A DNA stretch of 64,000 nucleotides from Musa acuminata AAA Group (taxonomy: Eukaryota > Streptophyta > Magnoliopsida > Zingiberales > Musaceae). Under the pieces are notes generated by a model. That model made no database searches. It was not told where the DNA came from and saw only the letters and a program-made list of their open reading frames with translations. Shown piece by piece: positions 1 through 9,984 of the stretch (positions within the stretch are counted from its first letter, which is position 1; each line of letters begins with the position of its first letter). The stretch is from positions 10,346,001 to 10,410,000 of the forward strand of contig NC_088347.1 of NCBI RefSeq assembly GCF_036884655.1. The letters are read 5' to 3'. The translations under genes were made by a program, and so were the position numbers.

Positions 1-1483
1 AGCCGGCCGGCGGCCATCTTGCGGCAGCCCACGGGCGCGGGCGAAACACCCCCCCCCCCCACAGGGGCGGCCGCCTGCAGAGCACCCGCTCGCGGGGGAG
101 CCCACCTATAGTGGTGCCGCCTGTAGTCGAGGGCAGTGCCCTCGCCCCGCCGCACAGGCCGCCGCTAGTAGGGTGGCGGTGGCGGCAGAGCAGCAAAGGA
201 TAGTAGGGCATTAGGGTTTTTTGGGAAAAAAGATAGGTTTACCCCTTAGAATTTAAGAAATTCCTGTTTCTATCTTTTGTCCAAATTACGAAAATACCCT
301 TATAAATTCAGATATTCCCTACATGTCCCTGATTTCAGAAAATATTAATTAATTAAAAGGTTTAGTTGATTATTATTTTTATTATTATCTAGTAGTCCTA
401 CATGATGATGATTATTTATACATGTGATGTTTGATGTGTGGACGGATGATCATGGACCGTGTGATGTGTGTACTTATGATTATTATTATTGAGGTCTGCG
501 AACCTCCATTATATTTCTCGTTTATTGTCGGGCCTGCGTGCCTATGATTAAGTTGTAATCACATGAGGAGGTGCAGCGGGAGCGTGGATGCGATAGTGGG
601 ACCCACGAGGCGGACGATCGTGATGCATGGAGATGCATCAAGATGTCGACGGAACCGACGAGGACGAGATGGACGATCACAGGGCATGGAGATGCACCGT
701 TGCACACATAGATCTTGATGTGAGTGATTAGGCCTACTAGCTCGGGCCTAATCATATTAGGTTGTGGTCCATGATCATCTGGTATGATTGCTTATACACA
801 TACTAGATATGAATATATATTTGCATGCGATGTAGATATATATTAAATATGTATATGTGTGATATGTCATATTAGGAGACCAAATCTTAGAAACATCACT
901 CGATAATATTAAGTCGGTAAACGTGAGGCAATTAGATTGACCCACGTGTCCTTCCATCGTTATAAGTAGGAACCGATTCCCGGTGTAGGTTGAGTTGGTC
1001 GAGTCCCTCGAGACTCACCTATATCGCGATTCGCTATCTTGCTTACGACATAGAGATGTCACCGGTGACCTGAGGGCATGGTATACTTGGTCGAGTCCCT
1101 CGAGGGTATATAATCAAATTAGACTCATCTTGTAACGAAGGTGTTGACTTAACCGAGCATCATGGTTGGTCGAGTCCCTCGAGGCCATGGTGATTCAGAG
1201 GCCGAACAGGACGGGAATCACAAGGAGTTGTGATCGGCAAGAGTTGCCTACCTTTTAGGCTTAGTGTGATTGGTTGAGTCCCTCGAGGTTACACTAAGAC
1301 ACTGATTGGATCCTGATCCCCACTATAAGTCTGCCGGAGACTTCCGTTTCACGTGCTGAGGGTGTCGCGTGACTCGTTAGTAAAATAGTGGGAGCATATT
1401 AAGATAGAAGTTCATATCTTGATAGTTTATTTCTTGCAAAATCTGCATGTTATTCATTTCTGCTACATCTTTATTTTTAGAAA
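1..1483 (+). other. Copia-1 untranslated leader (no gene)
   Basis: No credible coding region lies here. Bases 1-180 are GC-rich with a run of 12 C at 49-60; 230-480 is AT-rich; 980-1300 holds four related hairpins (separate entry). The position directly ahead of gag suggests the long 5' leader of Copia-1. That is inference, because the 5' LTR and primer site lie outside the window. Confidence 0.6.
987..1298 (+). repeat. Four hairpins with a shared apical core and different paired arms
   Basis: The core TGGTYGAGTCCCTCGAG starts at 996, 1088, 1167 and 1271. Within it TYGAG and CTCGA pair around a TCC loop. The flanking arms differ at each copy but still pair: 987-995 with 1013-1020, 1081-1086 with 1106-1111, 1158-1165 with 1185-1192, and 1260-1269 with 1289-1298. 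Several differences are kept as G-T wobbles. The copies sit 79 to 104 bases apart in the leader upstream of gag. The function is unknown; an RNA-level role such as packaging, dimerisation or translation control is inference. Confidence 0.75.
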
Positions 1484-2518
1484 ATGTCGCTTTCAAATCC
1501 CTTACGTGGCATACTTAATGTCAACCGCCTCACTGGTCCAAATTATACGGATTGGCTCCGTAACTTGAGAATTGTTCTCACAGCAGAGAAAATCGTGTAC
1601 GTCCTTGATATAGTGATGCCTATGCCCGAAGAAGGGGCAAGCGAGGATGAGATCGCTCGCTACGTGAAGTACATTGATGACTCCACTCTTGCTCAGTGCT
1701 ATATGTTGGGCTCTATGACTCCAGAGTTACAAAGACAACATGAAAAGATGGATGCCAGATCCATTCTCCTTCATGTCCGCAAATTGTTCGAGGAACAGGG
1801 AAGGACTCAACGATATGAGATATCCAAGAGCCTTTTCCGCGCTAGGATGACTGAGGGGACACCGGTTCAGAACCATGTCCTAAAGATGATTGAGTGGATA
1901 GAGAAACTCATAGGTCTAGGAATGGTCCTAGAGGATAACTTGTGTGTGGACATTGTGCTTCAGTCCCTACTAGATTCCTTTTCACAGTTCATAAGGAATT
2001 TTAATATGAACAAGTTTGAGGTGACTCTCCCAGAGCTCCTCAATATGTTGAGGGAGGCAGAGAGTACTTTTAAGAAAGAGAAGCCAGTTCTCTACACTGG
2101 TGAGACCAGAAAGAAAAGGAAAGTAGAAAGGTCCCTTAAGAAGGGAAAGGGCAAGGGCAAACAAGGTAAAGCAAAGGTTACTAAGAAAGACCCAGCAAAG
2201 GACAAAGGCCAGTGCTTCCACTGTGGTAAAGATGGGCATTGGAAGAGAAACTGCAAAGAGTACCTTGCAGAAAGGGCGAAACAAAAGCTTGATGAAGCTT
2301 CAAGTACATTCATGATCAGTCTCCATTTGTCAAACTCTTATGATAACACATGGGTATTGGATACCGGTAGTGCTTATCATATATGCAATTCGTTGCAGGT
2401 TCTGGCAAGGTCTAGGAGACTAGAGAGAGGCGAGATTGACCTCAAGATGGGTAATGGAGCAAAAGTTACTGTATTAGCTATTGGCGAGGTCGCCCTACAA
2501 ATGCTTTTATTGCATTAG
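1484..2518 (+). CDS. gag: Copia-1 gag plus start of protease
   Basis: This 344-residue open frame starts at the first ATG after the leader ([13 protein letters not shown]). The N-terminal two thirds is a Ty1-copia capsid-type domain of the UBN2 class (the [10 protein letters not shown] region). A basic lysine-rich stretch at about residues 205-240 precedes a CCHC zinc knuckle, [14 protein letters not shown], at about 244-257, expected to bind the element RNA. The aspartic protease begins at [13 protein letters not shown] (about 291-303) with the catalytic D-T-G intact. The frame ends early at GEVALQ; a short out-of-frame remnant of the protease-to-integrase junction (YFVPSIIKNIISISC) follows at about 2526-2575. 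Gag packages RNA in cytoplasmic particles. The protein is truncated compared with an intact gag-pol polyprotein. Confidence 0.85.
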   Translation: MSLSNPLRGILNVNRLTGPNYTDWLRNLRIVLTAEKIVYVLDIVMPMPEEGASEDEIARYVKYIDDSTLAQCYMLGSMTPELQRQHEKMDARSILLHVRKLFEEQGRTQRYEISKSLFRARMTEGTPVQNHVLKMIEWIEKLIGLGMVLEDNLCVDIVLQSLLDSFSQFIRNFNMNKFEVTLPELLNMLREAESTFKKEKPVLYTGETRKKRKVERSLKKGKGKGKQGKAKVTKKDPAKDKGQCFHCGKDGHWKRNCKEYLAERAKQKLDEASSTFMISLHLSNSYDNTWVLDTGSAYHICNSLQVLARSRRLERGEIDLKMGNGAKVTVLAIGEVALQMLLLH

Positions 2519-2581
2519 ATGCATGTTATTTTGTTCCTTCTATTATCAAAAACATTATCTCCATTTCATGTTTAACAGTTA

Positions 2582-4240
2582 GTGGATATAAATTTGTTTT
2601 TGAGAACAATGGTTGATCCTTTTGAGAGATATGTGGGACACATTATAGCAGAGGATGTAGAGGATATTGATCCTCAGACCTACGAGGAGGCTATTATGAG
2701 TATAGACTCCGGGAAGTGGAAAGAAGCCATGAATTCTGAGATGGATTCTATGTACTCCAATAAGGTTTGGAACCTAGTTGATGCGCTTGAAGGTATTGTA
2801 CCCATCGGTTGCAAGTGGATCTTTAAGAAAAAGATCGGAGTAGATGGAAAGGTAGAGACCTATAAAGCAAGGCTAGTGGCTAAGTGGTATCGTCAAAGGC
2901 AAGGTGTTGACTACGACGAAACTTTCTCACCCGTAGCAATGCTAAAATCCATCAGAATTCTATTGGCTATTGCAGCATACTATGATTATGAGATCTGGCA
3001 GATGGATGTGAAAACCGCATTCCTCTACGGGAACCTCGAGGAGGAGGTGTATATGATGCAACCTGAGGGATTCATGTCCAAGAACTGCCCAGATAAGGTG
3101 TGTAGGTTGCTTAGATCCATTTATGGACTAAAGTAAGCTTCCCGAAGTTGGAACATAAGATTTGATGAGGCAATAAGATCTTATGACTTCGTTAAGAACG
3201 AATATGAGCCTGGTGTATTCAGAAATGTAAGTGGGAGCGCTATCACCTTTTTGGTGTTATATGTGGATGACATCCTCATCATTATGAATGACATAGGAAT
3301 GCTATCCACACTAAAGGCTTGGTTATCTAGACACTTCTCCATGAAGGACTTAGGGGAAGCATCTTATATCTTGGGGATTAGAATCTATAGAGATAGATCC
3401 AAGAGGATGCTTGGCTTGTCCCAGTCCAGGTACATAGAAACTATTGTCAAAAGGTTTGGCATGAAAAATTCCAAGAGAGGTCTCATACCGATAAGACATG
3501 GGATATCGCTTTCTACGAGTATGTCCCCAAAGACTCCAGAAGAAAGGGCGAACATGGATATGATACCTTATGCCTCAGCAATAGGGTCTATCATGTATGT
3601 CATGCTATGTACTAGGCCTGATATAGCGCAACCTCTGAGTGTCACGAGCAGGTATCAGGCAGATCCAGGCTTGGAGCACTGGAAAGCAGTAAAGTGTATC
3701 CTTAAGTACTTGAGAAGGACTAAGGATCTTTTACTAGTATATGGAGGTAATAGCCTTAAGGTTGAAGGCTACACTGACTCAAGTTTTCAGTCTGATGTCG
3801 ATGATAGCAAGTCGAATTCAGGGTATGTGTACACCTTGAATGGAGGAGCAGTGTGCTGGAAGAGTTCCAAGCAAGATACCACTGCTGACCCGACCACAGA
3901 GGCGGAGTACATTGCTGCATTAGATGCAACAAAGGAGGGAGTCTGGTTGACGAAGTTCATCACAGATTTGGGAGTCGTGCCGGGTAGCGAGGAGCCGATC
4001 TCCCTATATTGTGACAACAACGAGGCAATTGCTCAAGCGAAGGAACCTAGGTCTCATCAGAAATCTAAGCATGTTCTGAGGAGGTTCCACCTTATCAAAG
4101 AGATCGTGACCCGAGGAGATGTAGCAGTGGAAAGAGTTCCATCCGAAGATAACATTGCAGATCCATTGACAAAGCCGTTGTCTCAGATTGTCTTTGAGCG
4201 TCATAAGAGTCTGATGGGGATCAGACACATAGGTGATTAG
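2582..4240 (+). pseudogene. pol: Copia-1 reverse transcriptase and RNase H, integrase deleted
   Basis: The frame contains a Ty1-copia RT: WIFKKKIGVDGKVETYKARLV, then QMDVKTAFLYGNL with the first catalytic Asp, and YVDDILI at about 3263 with the Asp pair. RNase H follows, with EGYTDSSFQSD, TEAEYIAA and YCDNNEAIA, and the frame ends in the usual DPLTKPLS region. A TAA at 3134-3136 interrupts SIYGLK*ASRSW, where CAA (Gln) is expected in the family; the frame then continues. The whole integrase is missing: the protease-integrase junction passes straight to the region just before RT. The frame opens with a GTG, so there is no natural start here; it was once the 3' half of a polyprotein. The element cannot integrate unaided. 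Confidence 0.85.
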
Positions 4241-4247
4241 CTTTAGG

Positions 4248-4260
4248 TCAAGTGGGAGAT
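4248..4260 (+). other. Copia-1 polypurine tract
   Basis: The purine-rich TCAAGTGGGAGAT lies 7 bases after the pol stop and directly before the TG of the 3' LTR. This is the expected position for the plus-strand primer in Ty1-copia elements. Confidence 0.75.
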
Positions 4261-4423
4261 TGCTAGTCATAGGTGCCCAGCAAGCCAATCACGTGAGTGA
4301 TGGCACGTGTGACTTGATATAGAATCTTTTTGCTTATTATATTTTGGCGTATATCACTTTATAACTATTGCATAAATGCATATATATATTGTGATGTCCT
4401 TGGATTTGTGCAATGGGAATCGG

Positions 4424-4442
4424 ATCGTGATGAGATCACGAT
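4424..4442. repeat. Perfect inverted repeat in Copia-1 U3
   Basis: ATCGTGAT and ATCACGAT flank a GAG loop. It lies in the promoter-distal part of the LTR, where transcription factor sites are common. No function is shown. Confidence 0.5.
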
Positions 4443-5392
4443 AATGAGATCGATTCACCTTTAAACACATATCCTAAATAATCCCGGTCATAGGTTACTC
4501 GAGAGGGACATCGTGTTAACCGGATAGACTGGTGTGCTGTATACCCGTCCATATGATGGATGCAGCTGGTCTCATAGCTGCTCATGTAGGGACACTAGGG
4601 ATACAGTACAGGTGCTCATTGGAGAATGAGTTCACTGATTGATCCGCTTACGGAATGCTGGATGGTTGATGATGCCTTATTGTTAGACAGCGATTCCGTA
4701 GTCCTAGTGGTGTATCTAGTCCTTAGACTTGAGACACCAAGGATGTCCTGTATGAGTGCTCCACTCTTTGATACCAGACTTATAGGTTTGGCTGTCCCAG
4801 ATCTAGTACAGCTGGTCATTGGGAGTGGTAGTCGACCTTATGAGGGCTATTGAGTGTCGACAGAGGATCATCCACTCTCGGCGTCATGAGAGGAATATCC
4901 CATGTGTTTTTGCTCAGACAAATCCCTGGCCAGGGTCATTCGGGTTGAGAAAGAAAGAGTTCTCCGGTAGAATCCGATTAGAGCGAGACCTGAGTAGAAA
5001 CCGTACGGGTCTGACAGCACCATGCTCGATATACGGTCTCTGGGATATTAGATAGATGAGGGACTATAGGTACATGGTAACTAAGGACAGACAGGTCCAA
5101 TGGATTGGATTCCCCTGTATCGTCTGGGGACTACGGCGTAGTGGCCTAGTACGTCCGTAGTCGATGAGTCGAGTGAATTGTTACAAAGATAATAATTCAC
5201 TGAGTTAGAAGGAGTTCTGACAGGTATGACTCATGGCCAGCTCGATATTGGGCCTAGAGGGTCACACACATATGGTAGGCATTGCGATGAGTAGAGGTTC
5301 GGATATGAGATATCCGACGGAGCCCTTGTCTTATTGGATGCATATCCAATACCCACTAGGGAAGGACCCATTAGGGTTTGACACGGGATCTC

Positions 5393-5400
5393 TATAAATA
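5393..5400 (+). promoter_or_regulatory. TATA box of Copia-1 LTR
   Basis: TATAAATA sits about 360 bases before the LTR end and is followed by GGAGGGATTC. It is the only strong TATA candidate in this LTR. Confidence 0.65.
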
Positions 5401-5753
5401 GGAGGGATTCACAGCCTCATAGGCTAGAGTCTTTGCTTGCCTTTCCTATTCTCCTCTCCCTCTCCACCTCAGAGTAGGCCTGGAGTTTTGAGGAGCGTCG
5501 TCGCAACCCTGCTGTGTGGATAACCGCTAGAGAGGAGGACGCTTGACCTCCTTCACCCTCTCCTAAGGATCTGCAAGGAAACAGGGATATATGATCTCCC
5601 TAGGTAACACAATCTCTATACGCAGTTTTGTGTTTTACGGATTTTTGCGCACCAATCTTCGCACGACGACGAACATCTTTTTGGGAATCGGGGATTTTTG
5701 TTTTCTTGTTCTTCCACTGCGCATATGATGTCGCCCCCCATGATTTCCCAACA

Positions 5754-6194
5754 ACTAGTGGACAGGAGAAGCATAAGTCAGAAACTTCATCTCTTCCAAT
5801 ATCTTCGGATCCGTCCACAATAGCTCAACGAACTAAGGCCCAAACAAATATCGCCAGCAAGGATATTCTTCCTCAACAAACTCAGGCGACAATAAACATC
5901 GCCAACAAGGATATTCTGTCTCAACAAGCTCATGCGCCAACAAACCTCTCTAGCCAGGCTGCTCCAACAAGTACCATCCAGGATATTGTGCTGCAACAAT
6001 CTTATCGTGCTTCAACAAACCATGCCAATCAAGACCACATGATTCAAGATATTTTATAGTTTAAAAATCTACAAGCTATAGATGAAATGGATAAATATAG
6101 GAATAAAGCCATAAAAGGTAAGGATATTGTGTGGGAGGAAAATACAAAACCGAAAGATAAGAAAAAGGATGGTACAGTCCATCCAAAGTCGTAG
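5754..6194 (+). pseudogene. LINE-A ORF1, C-terminal part
   Basis: This is the C-terminal third of the LINE ORF1 protein, matched to the complete copy at 45931-47454. It carries the low-complexity Gln/Thr/Ser region with repeated DILPQQTQA-type units (ASKDILPQQTQA, ANKDILSQQAHA), probably disordered, followed by a basic tail ending at TAG 6192-6194. An extra TAG at 6057-6059 stands where the other copies have AAG. The N-terminal DUF4283 and zinc knuckle regions are absent, being left of Copia-1. ORF1 proteins coat LINE RNA. ORF2 starts 38 bases downstream in another frame, the usual LINE layout. Confidence 0.75.
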
Positions 6195-6232
6195 GATAAA
6201 TACCTTACCACCTTTTCATTTGTTTATTACTG

Positions 6233-6972
6233 ATGAAGATAACACGCTGGAATGTTCGCAGACTTAATAAGCCTGAGAAATGTCGGGAGCTCAACAGAAT
6301 AATCAAGTCTACTGCATATGATATTGTTATTATAGTGGAAACGAAAATTAAACAATCGCGCGTTCAAACTGAAAAGAATTTAATATGGCCGGACGCAGAA
6401 CTGTTTACCAATGACTCAAATGAAACTTTTGGCAGAATATGAGTCTTATGGCATCCTAACTCTATTAATGCTTGGTTTATTTCTGCTACTGATCAATTCA
6501 TTCGTCTTAAGGTAGAGGACAAAAAGAATGGCTGTCAATTCAATTTCACTGGTATATATGCTTTAAACAGTATGCAAGAAAGAAATTCTCTTTGGTCTGA
6601 CCTGACTAATATTGTAAATGGCTGTCTCAATGTACCTTGGATTGTTCTTGGAGACTTTAATACTGTTCGGTACACAAATGAAAAAGAGGGGGGTAGACAA
6701 CTTTCAGAAAGCCAACTTCAAATTTTTAACGATTACATTGACACTACAACATTGTTTGATTTGAAATCTGTGGGTAATTGGCTCTCCTGGAGTAATCAAG
6801 GTGTTGCTAATAGAAAAATAATGGCTCGACTTGATAGGTATTTGATTAATCATGAATGGTTAACAGTTTACCCAGATTCACTTCTTGAGTTTGGTGCTCC
6901 TTTGTTTTCTGACCATTCTTTAATGCATATACACGTAGTTATCAGATCTGCTTGGAATGTTAATGTGCATGG
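6233..6972 (+). pseudogene. LINE-A ORF2, endonuclease part
   Basis: The ATG at 6233 opens ORF2. MKITRWNVRRLNKPEKC is the N-terminal signature of plant L1 apurinic-type endonucleases. VETKIKQ carries the catalytic Glu, GDFNTV the Asp-Asn pair and SDHSL the C-terminal Asp-His. The domain nicks target DNA to prime reverse transcription. A TGA at 6440-6442 replaces the Trp of GRIW. The frame is cut after NVNVHG by the Gypsy-A1 5' LTR, and the rest of ORF2 is at 12394-15093. The TGG to TGA change fits C to T decay of methylated DNA. Confidence 0.8.
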
Positions 6973-7179
6973 TGTTATGACTCTAGCTTGGAGAGTCCTA
7001 ATTGAGAGGGACATTCATGTAAACTGTTAGGACTCTAGCTATGAGAGTCATAATTGATAGGGACATTCTGTTAGGACTCTAGCTAGGAGAGTCCTAATTG
7101 AGAGGGGTATTCATGTAGGAGGTGTTTTCTTAGAGAAGAATTAGGAGTTGTAAGGGAATAGGAGTCTTGACTAGGAGTT

Positions 7180-7260
7180 TTTTTTTTTTTTGTAAGTAAA
7201 AGTAAATTGATTATGTGTAAAGTTTCTACAAATAAGAGTTGGTTAATTTTTTTGTAGAAT
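7180..7260 (-). mobile_element. Minimal LINE insertion: 3' tail only
   Basis: A poly-T run followed by GTAAGTAAAAGTAAATTGAT matches the minus-strand 3' end of the LINE family. The insert is only 81 bp and lies between 14 bp direct repeats CTTGACTAGGAGTT (7166-7179 and 7261-7274). The empty site is visible in the sister LTR near 58466. The last 25 or so bases (AGAGTTGGTTAATTTTTTTG) do not match the LINE tail and look like filler. Confidence 0.8.
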
Positions 7261-7330
7261 CTTGACTAGGAGTTGGTTAGAAGTAACAGTCTTAAATAGG
7301 AGTCCTATTAGGAGTTAGGGTTTAGAAGCC

Positions 7331-7340
7331 CTATAAATAG
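7331..7340 (+). promoter_or_regulatory. TATA box of Gypsy-A1 5' LTR
   Basis: CTATAAATAG lies about 150 bp before the LTR end and is conserved in sister LTRs at 10061, 44846, 58535 and (minus strand) 63408. Confidence 0.75.
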
Positions 7341-7483
7341 TCATGTATTCCTTCTCTTTCGATAAGCAATAGATGAATCTTTTCTGCAGCATCTTGGAGG
7401 GAGGAACCTCTATAGAGTGCCAAGGAGGCCGATCCCCTAAAGAGATCAACCCCAAGTTTAGAATCTGCAAGAGTTCTAACACC

Positions 7484-7495
7484 TGGTATCAGAGC
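7484..7495 (+). other. Gypsy-A1 primer binding site
   Basis: TGGTATCAGAGC lies 2 bases after the LTR end. It is complementary to the 3' end of plant initiator methionine tRNA, the usual minus-strand primer. Confidence 0.88.
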
Positions 7496-7780
7496 AGCGT
7501 TCTTGGCATCTTGGTACCCTTCCACTGCCATCCATCAACCCTTCACAACCGCCCAAAGCAATTCCCACAATTGCTTAAAAGATCGTCGCCGAATTCCACC
7601 ATCATCTCCACCACTGCAGATCATCCCTTGATCTCCCTGTGAATTGCAACAGGTTCTGGTTTCCTACCTTATTGATGCTGCAATTTAGTTATCCTTATTC
7701 AAAAATCCCAAAAAAAAATTTCTTATATTGTTGCATAAACTTTTCGTCATAAAGTTTTCATCTCTATGACGAAAGATACA

Positions 7781-8146
7781 TTGTAGAATTCCAGCCGCAT
7801 AGCACCATCTGTTTGATCTTGCTACTGTGCTTTTTCTCTCCAAATTTCTACAAAATTTTTATGACATCTTTGACACTTCCTAACAGTGGATTTCCCTTTG
7901 GTTTCATCAAAAAATTCTCAATATAAACTACTGATCTTTTATGTCCAATCTGCTGCACTTGAATTGCAGAATTCAAACCGCATAGCACCATCTGTTTGAT
8001 CTTGATACTGTGCTTTTTCTATCCAAATTTCTACGAAATTTTTATGACATCTTTGACACTTCCTAATAGTGGATTTCCCTTTAGTTTCATCGAAAAATTC
8101 TCAATATAAACTACTGATCTTTTATGTCCAATCTGCTGCACTTGAA
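7781..8146 (+). repeat. 183 bp tandem duplication in the leader
   Basis: Copy 1 at 7781-7963 and copy 2 at 7964-8146, both starting TTGYAGAATTC and ending TGCTGCACTTGAA. They differ at only a few positions. Confidence 0.85.
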
Positions 8147-8714
8147 AATCTATGCTGCAGAAAATTTCAGCTGCATATCGTTGCCTTAACCCATCTATTT
8201 GCAATCTTTTTTGAATAAAATTTCTTATACACTTCATAGATCATCTTGGCTTCCATCTAAGATTGATCTATTAAGAAATTCATCGCTAAAAACGATTTTA
8301 TGTTGCTGCAAATTTTCATAGTAACCTGCTGAAATTTTTCGACGACAATTCTGCAATTGCAACTTGCACCAATTTCCTTGTTGTTATACTGCCGAAATTT
8401 TCTTGATTAAATTAGATATCCTTGCTGTAGAAAATCTATGCTGTAGAAAATTTCAACTACATATCGTTGCCTTAACCCATCTATTTGCAAACTTTTTTGA
8501 ATAAAATTTCTTATACACTTCATAGATCATCTTGGCTTCCATCTAAGATTGATCTATTAAGAAATTCATCGCTAAAAACGATTTTATGTTGCTGCAAATT
8601 TTCATCGTAACCTGCTGAAATTTTTCGACAACAATTCTGCAATTACAACTTACACCAATTTCCTTACTGTTATACTGCCAAAATTTTCTTGATTAAATTA
8701 GATATCCTTGCTGT
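8147..8714 (+). repeat. 286 bp tandem duplication in the leader
   Basis: Copy 1 at 8147-8432 and copy 2 at 8433-8714, both starting AATCTATGCTGYAG and ending GATATCCTTGCTGT. It directly follows the 183 bp duplication. Confidence 0.85.
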
Positions 8715-9032
8715 CATATAAACTGTGATTTTGCTATCAATTCCCTCCTCAATTCTCTTAAGTTTTTGGTGGAAATTACGTCGAGAAACCATTGTTTCTT
8801 CGACGACAATTCTACTCTTACAAGACAGCACATACTTGCTGCAAATTCTACGGATTTCTGTCAAACCTTTGCTACCATCTACCACAGATCCAAAACTTTC
8901 ATCCACAACCCTAAAACTCTGTCAAACCACACCCTCAAACTGTACCCAAAATAGCCACAAAATAAGCTTAAATCGCAACCTACATCCACCAATCCACCAA
9001 CCCTTTCAACCATCACTTCTCTCAACCTATAC

Positions 9033-9984
9033 ATGCCTTTAACCCAACAACAAAAGAGAGATTTGGGGGCATATACTATGGCATCTAAGAAGGCAATCAA
9101 TGCTAAATTCGAAGCCTTGGAGGTGCGAATGGAGGATAAGATTCGGATGCTCTTTACCGAACTCAGATTGGGTCGACCACTAAGCTCGAAGAAATCAAAT
9201 CAAGGAGAGAGCTTTGCCCAATCACACCAAGCCCGAATAGATGACTTCCAAGGGAGGGGAGGCTATATGACTGACCCCAACTATCCATGCATGGGAGTGA
9301 ACTTCCCTAGATGGGAAGAAAGAGACCCGATTGGTTGGATCTAGCGCACGGAGCAATATTTTCGGTACCACAAAACCGCGAAAGTATCTATGGTGAAAAT
9401 TGCAGCTATACATCCTGAAGGGGATGCTATACAGTGGTTTGACTGGTTTGAACATACTTATGGAGTCCTTTCATGGCGACAATTCAAAGAAGGACTGCTG
9501 ATTCGCTTCAGACCAACCGATTACGAGAATATTGACGAACAACTAGCAAAGATCCGACAAACCTCCACCATTCAGGAGTACCAAACCAGGTTTGAAAGGT
9601 TATCTAATCAAACTCGTGATTGGTCTCAAAAATAGCTATTGAGGACCTTCATTGAGGGCTTGAAGCCGGAGATCCGAGGAGAAGTTAAAGCGCGACAACC
9701 GTATACACTTATGGCAGCCATCTCTTTCGCACGACATCAAGAGGAGCAATTGAACCATGAAGCTCGGAGGACTAGGGTCACTCCTCAACATGTAATATTG
9801 AAGCCCTCAGCCCACCCTACTATCGACCAAGTCTCTACACCAAAGAGGTCAACAAGAGAAGAGCTTCGGGAGCGATATGCGAAGGGGTTATGTGGGCATT
9901 GTGACGAGCCGTGGAGCCGTGAGCATCGCTGTAGTAAAGGGAGACTCCTTATGATTGAACCAATAGAAGAAGAGGTCATTGAAT
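9033..9984 (+). pseudogene. gag: Gypsy-A1 gag
   Basis: This is a retrotransposon gag: MPLTQQQKRDLGAY start, then FPRWEERDPIGWI, the gag core around IQWFDWFEHTYG and RFRPTDYENIDEQ, and a zinc-binding stretch CGHCDEPWSREHRC. Two in-frame TAG codons break it: 9342-9344, where sister copy A2 has TCG (Ser), and 9633-9635 in WSQK*LLRTF, which A2 also has. The frame is cut after EEEVIE, where sequence jumps into the 3' LTR with only GAA shared. Gag would form the particle shell. The shared second stop suggests the copies descend from an already defective source or that the stop is read through. Confidence 0.85.

Larger units (their letters stand above)
1..5753 (+). mobile_element. Copia-1: Ty1-copia LTR retrotransposon, left end outside window
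   Basis: The order leader, gag with zinc knuckle and protease, RT and RNase H, polypurine tract, 3' LTR marks a Ty1-copia element on the plus strand. The 5' LTR and primer site are not in the window, so the element starts further left. Integrase is deleted and the pol frame has an in-frame stop. LINE ORF1 sequence begins immediately after the 3' LTR at 5754, so the element appears to be inserted in LINE-A; the other flank and its TSD cannot be seen. The long structured leader and roughly 1.5 kb LTR resemble the Angela/BARE group, but that lineage call is tentative. Confidence 0.85.
4261..5753 (+). repeat. Copia-1 3' LTR
   Basis: The LTR begins TGCTAGTC after the polypurine tract and ends CCCAACA, where LINE ORF1 sequence starts at once. 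At about 1,490 bp it is long for copia. It contains a TATA box at 5393 and a perfect short inverted repeat at 4424. Small ORFs inside it are chance. The left edge could be off by one or two bases because no second LTR is available for comparison. Confidence 0.7.
6973..7481 (+). repeat. Gypsy-A1 5' LTR
   Basis: It begins TGTTATGACTC (TGTTAGGACTC in sister LTRs) and ends TTCTAACA, giving TGTTAG/CTAACA termini. Near the start are three imperfect direct repeats of a TTAGGACTCTAGCTAGGAGAG-type unit. A 95 bp insertion (LINE tail plus TSD) lies at 7180-7274; without it the length is about 414 bp. A TATA box lies at 7331. Confidence 0.9.
7496..9032 (+). other. Gypsy-A1 untranslated leader
   Basis: About 1.5 kb between the primer site and gag with no credible ORF. 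It is T- and A-rich and contains two tandem duplications (7781-8146 and 8147-8714). The last 230 bp match the leader ahead of Gypsy-A2 gag at 54821-55038. Confidence 0.75.

Noticed and set aside
987..1298. Resemblance of GGTCGAGTCCC to a tRNA B box
   Set aside because: The spacing and the T-arm context do not fit, one base of the B box is missing, and no A box precedes any copy. Treated as a structured repeat instead.
987..1298. MicroRNA precursor
   Set aside because: The paired arms are 6-10 bases with an inner stem of 5, far short of a plant precursor duplex.
1982..2313. Antisense ORFs across Copia-1 gag
   Set aside because: They mirror the sense gag frame and match nothing recognisable; the sense strand carries the knuckle and protease motifs.
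4616..5055. Overlapping ORFs of 67-78 codons on both strands
   Set aside because: They lie inside the Copia-1 LTR, show no family motif and overlap each other on both strands.
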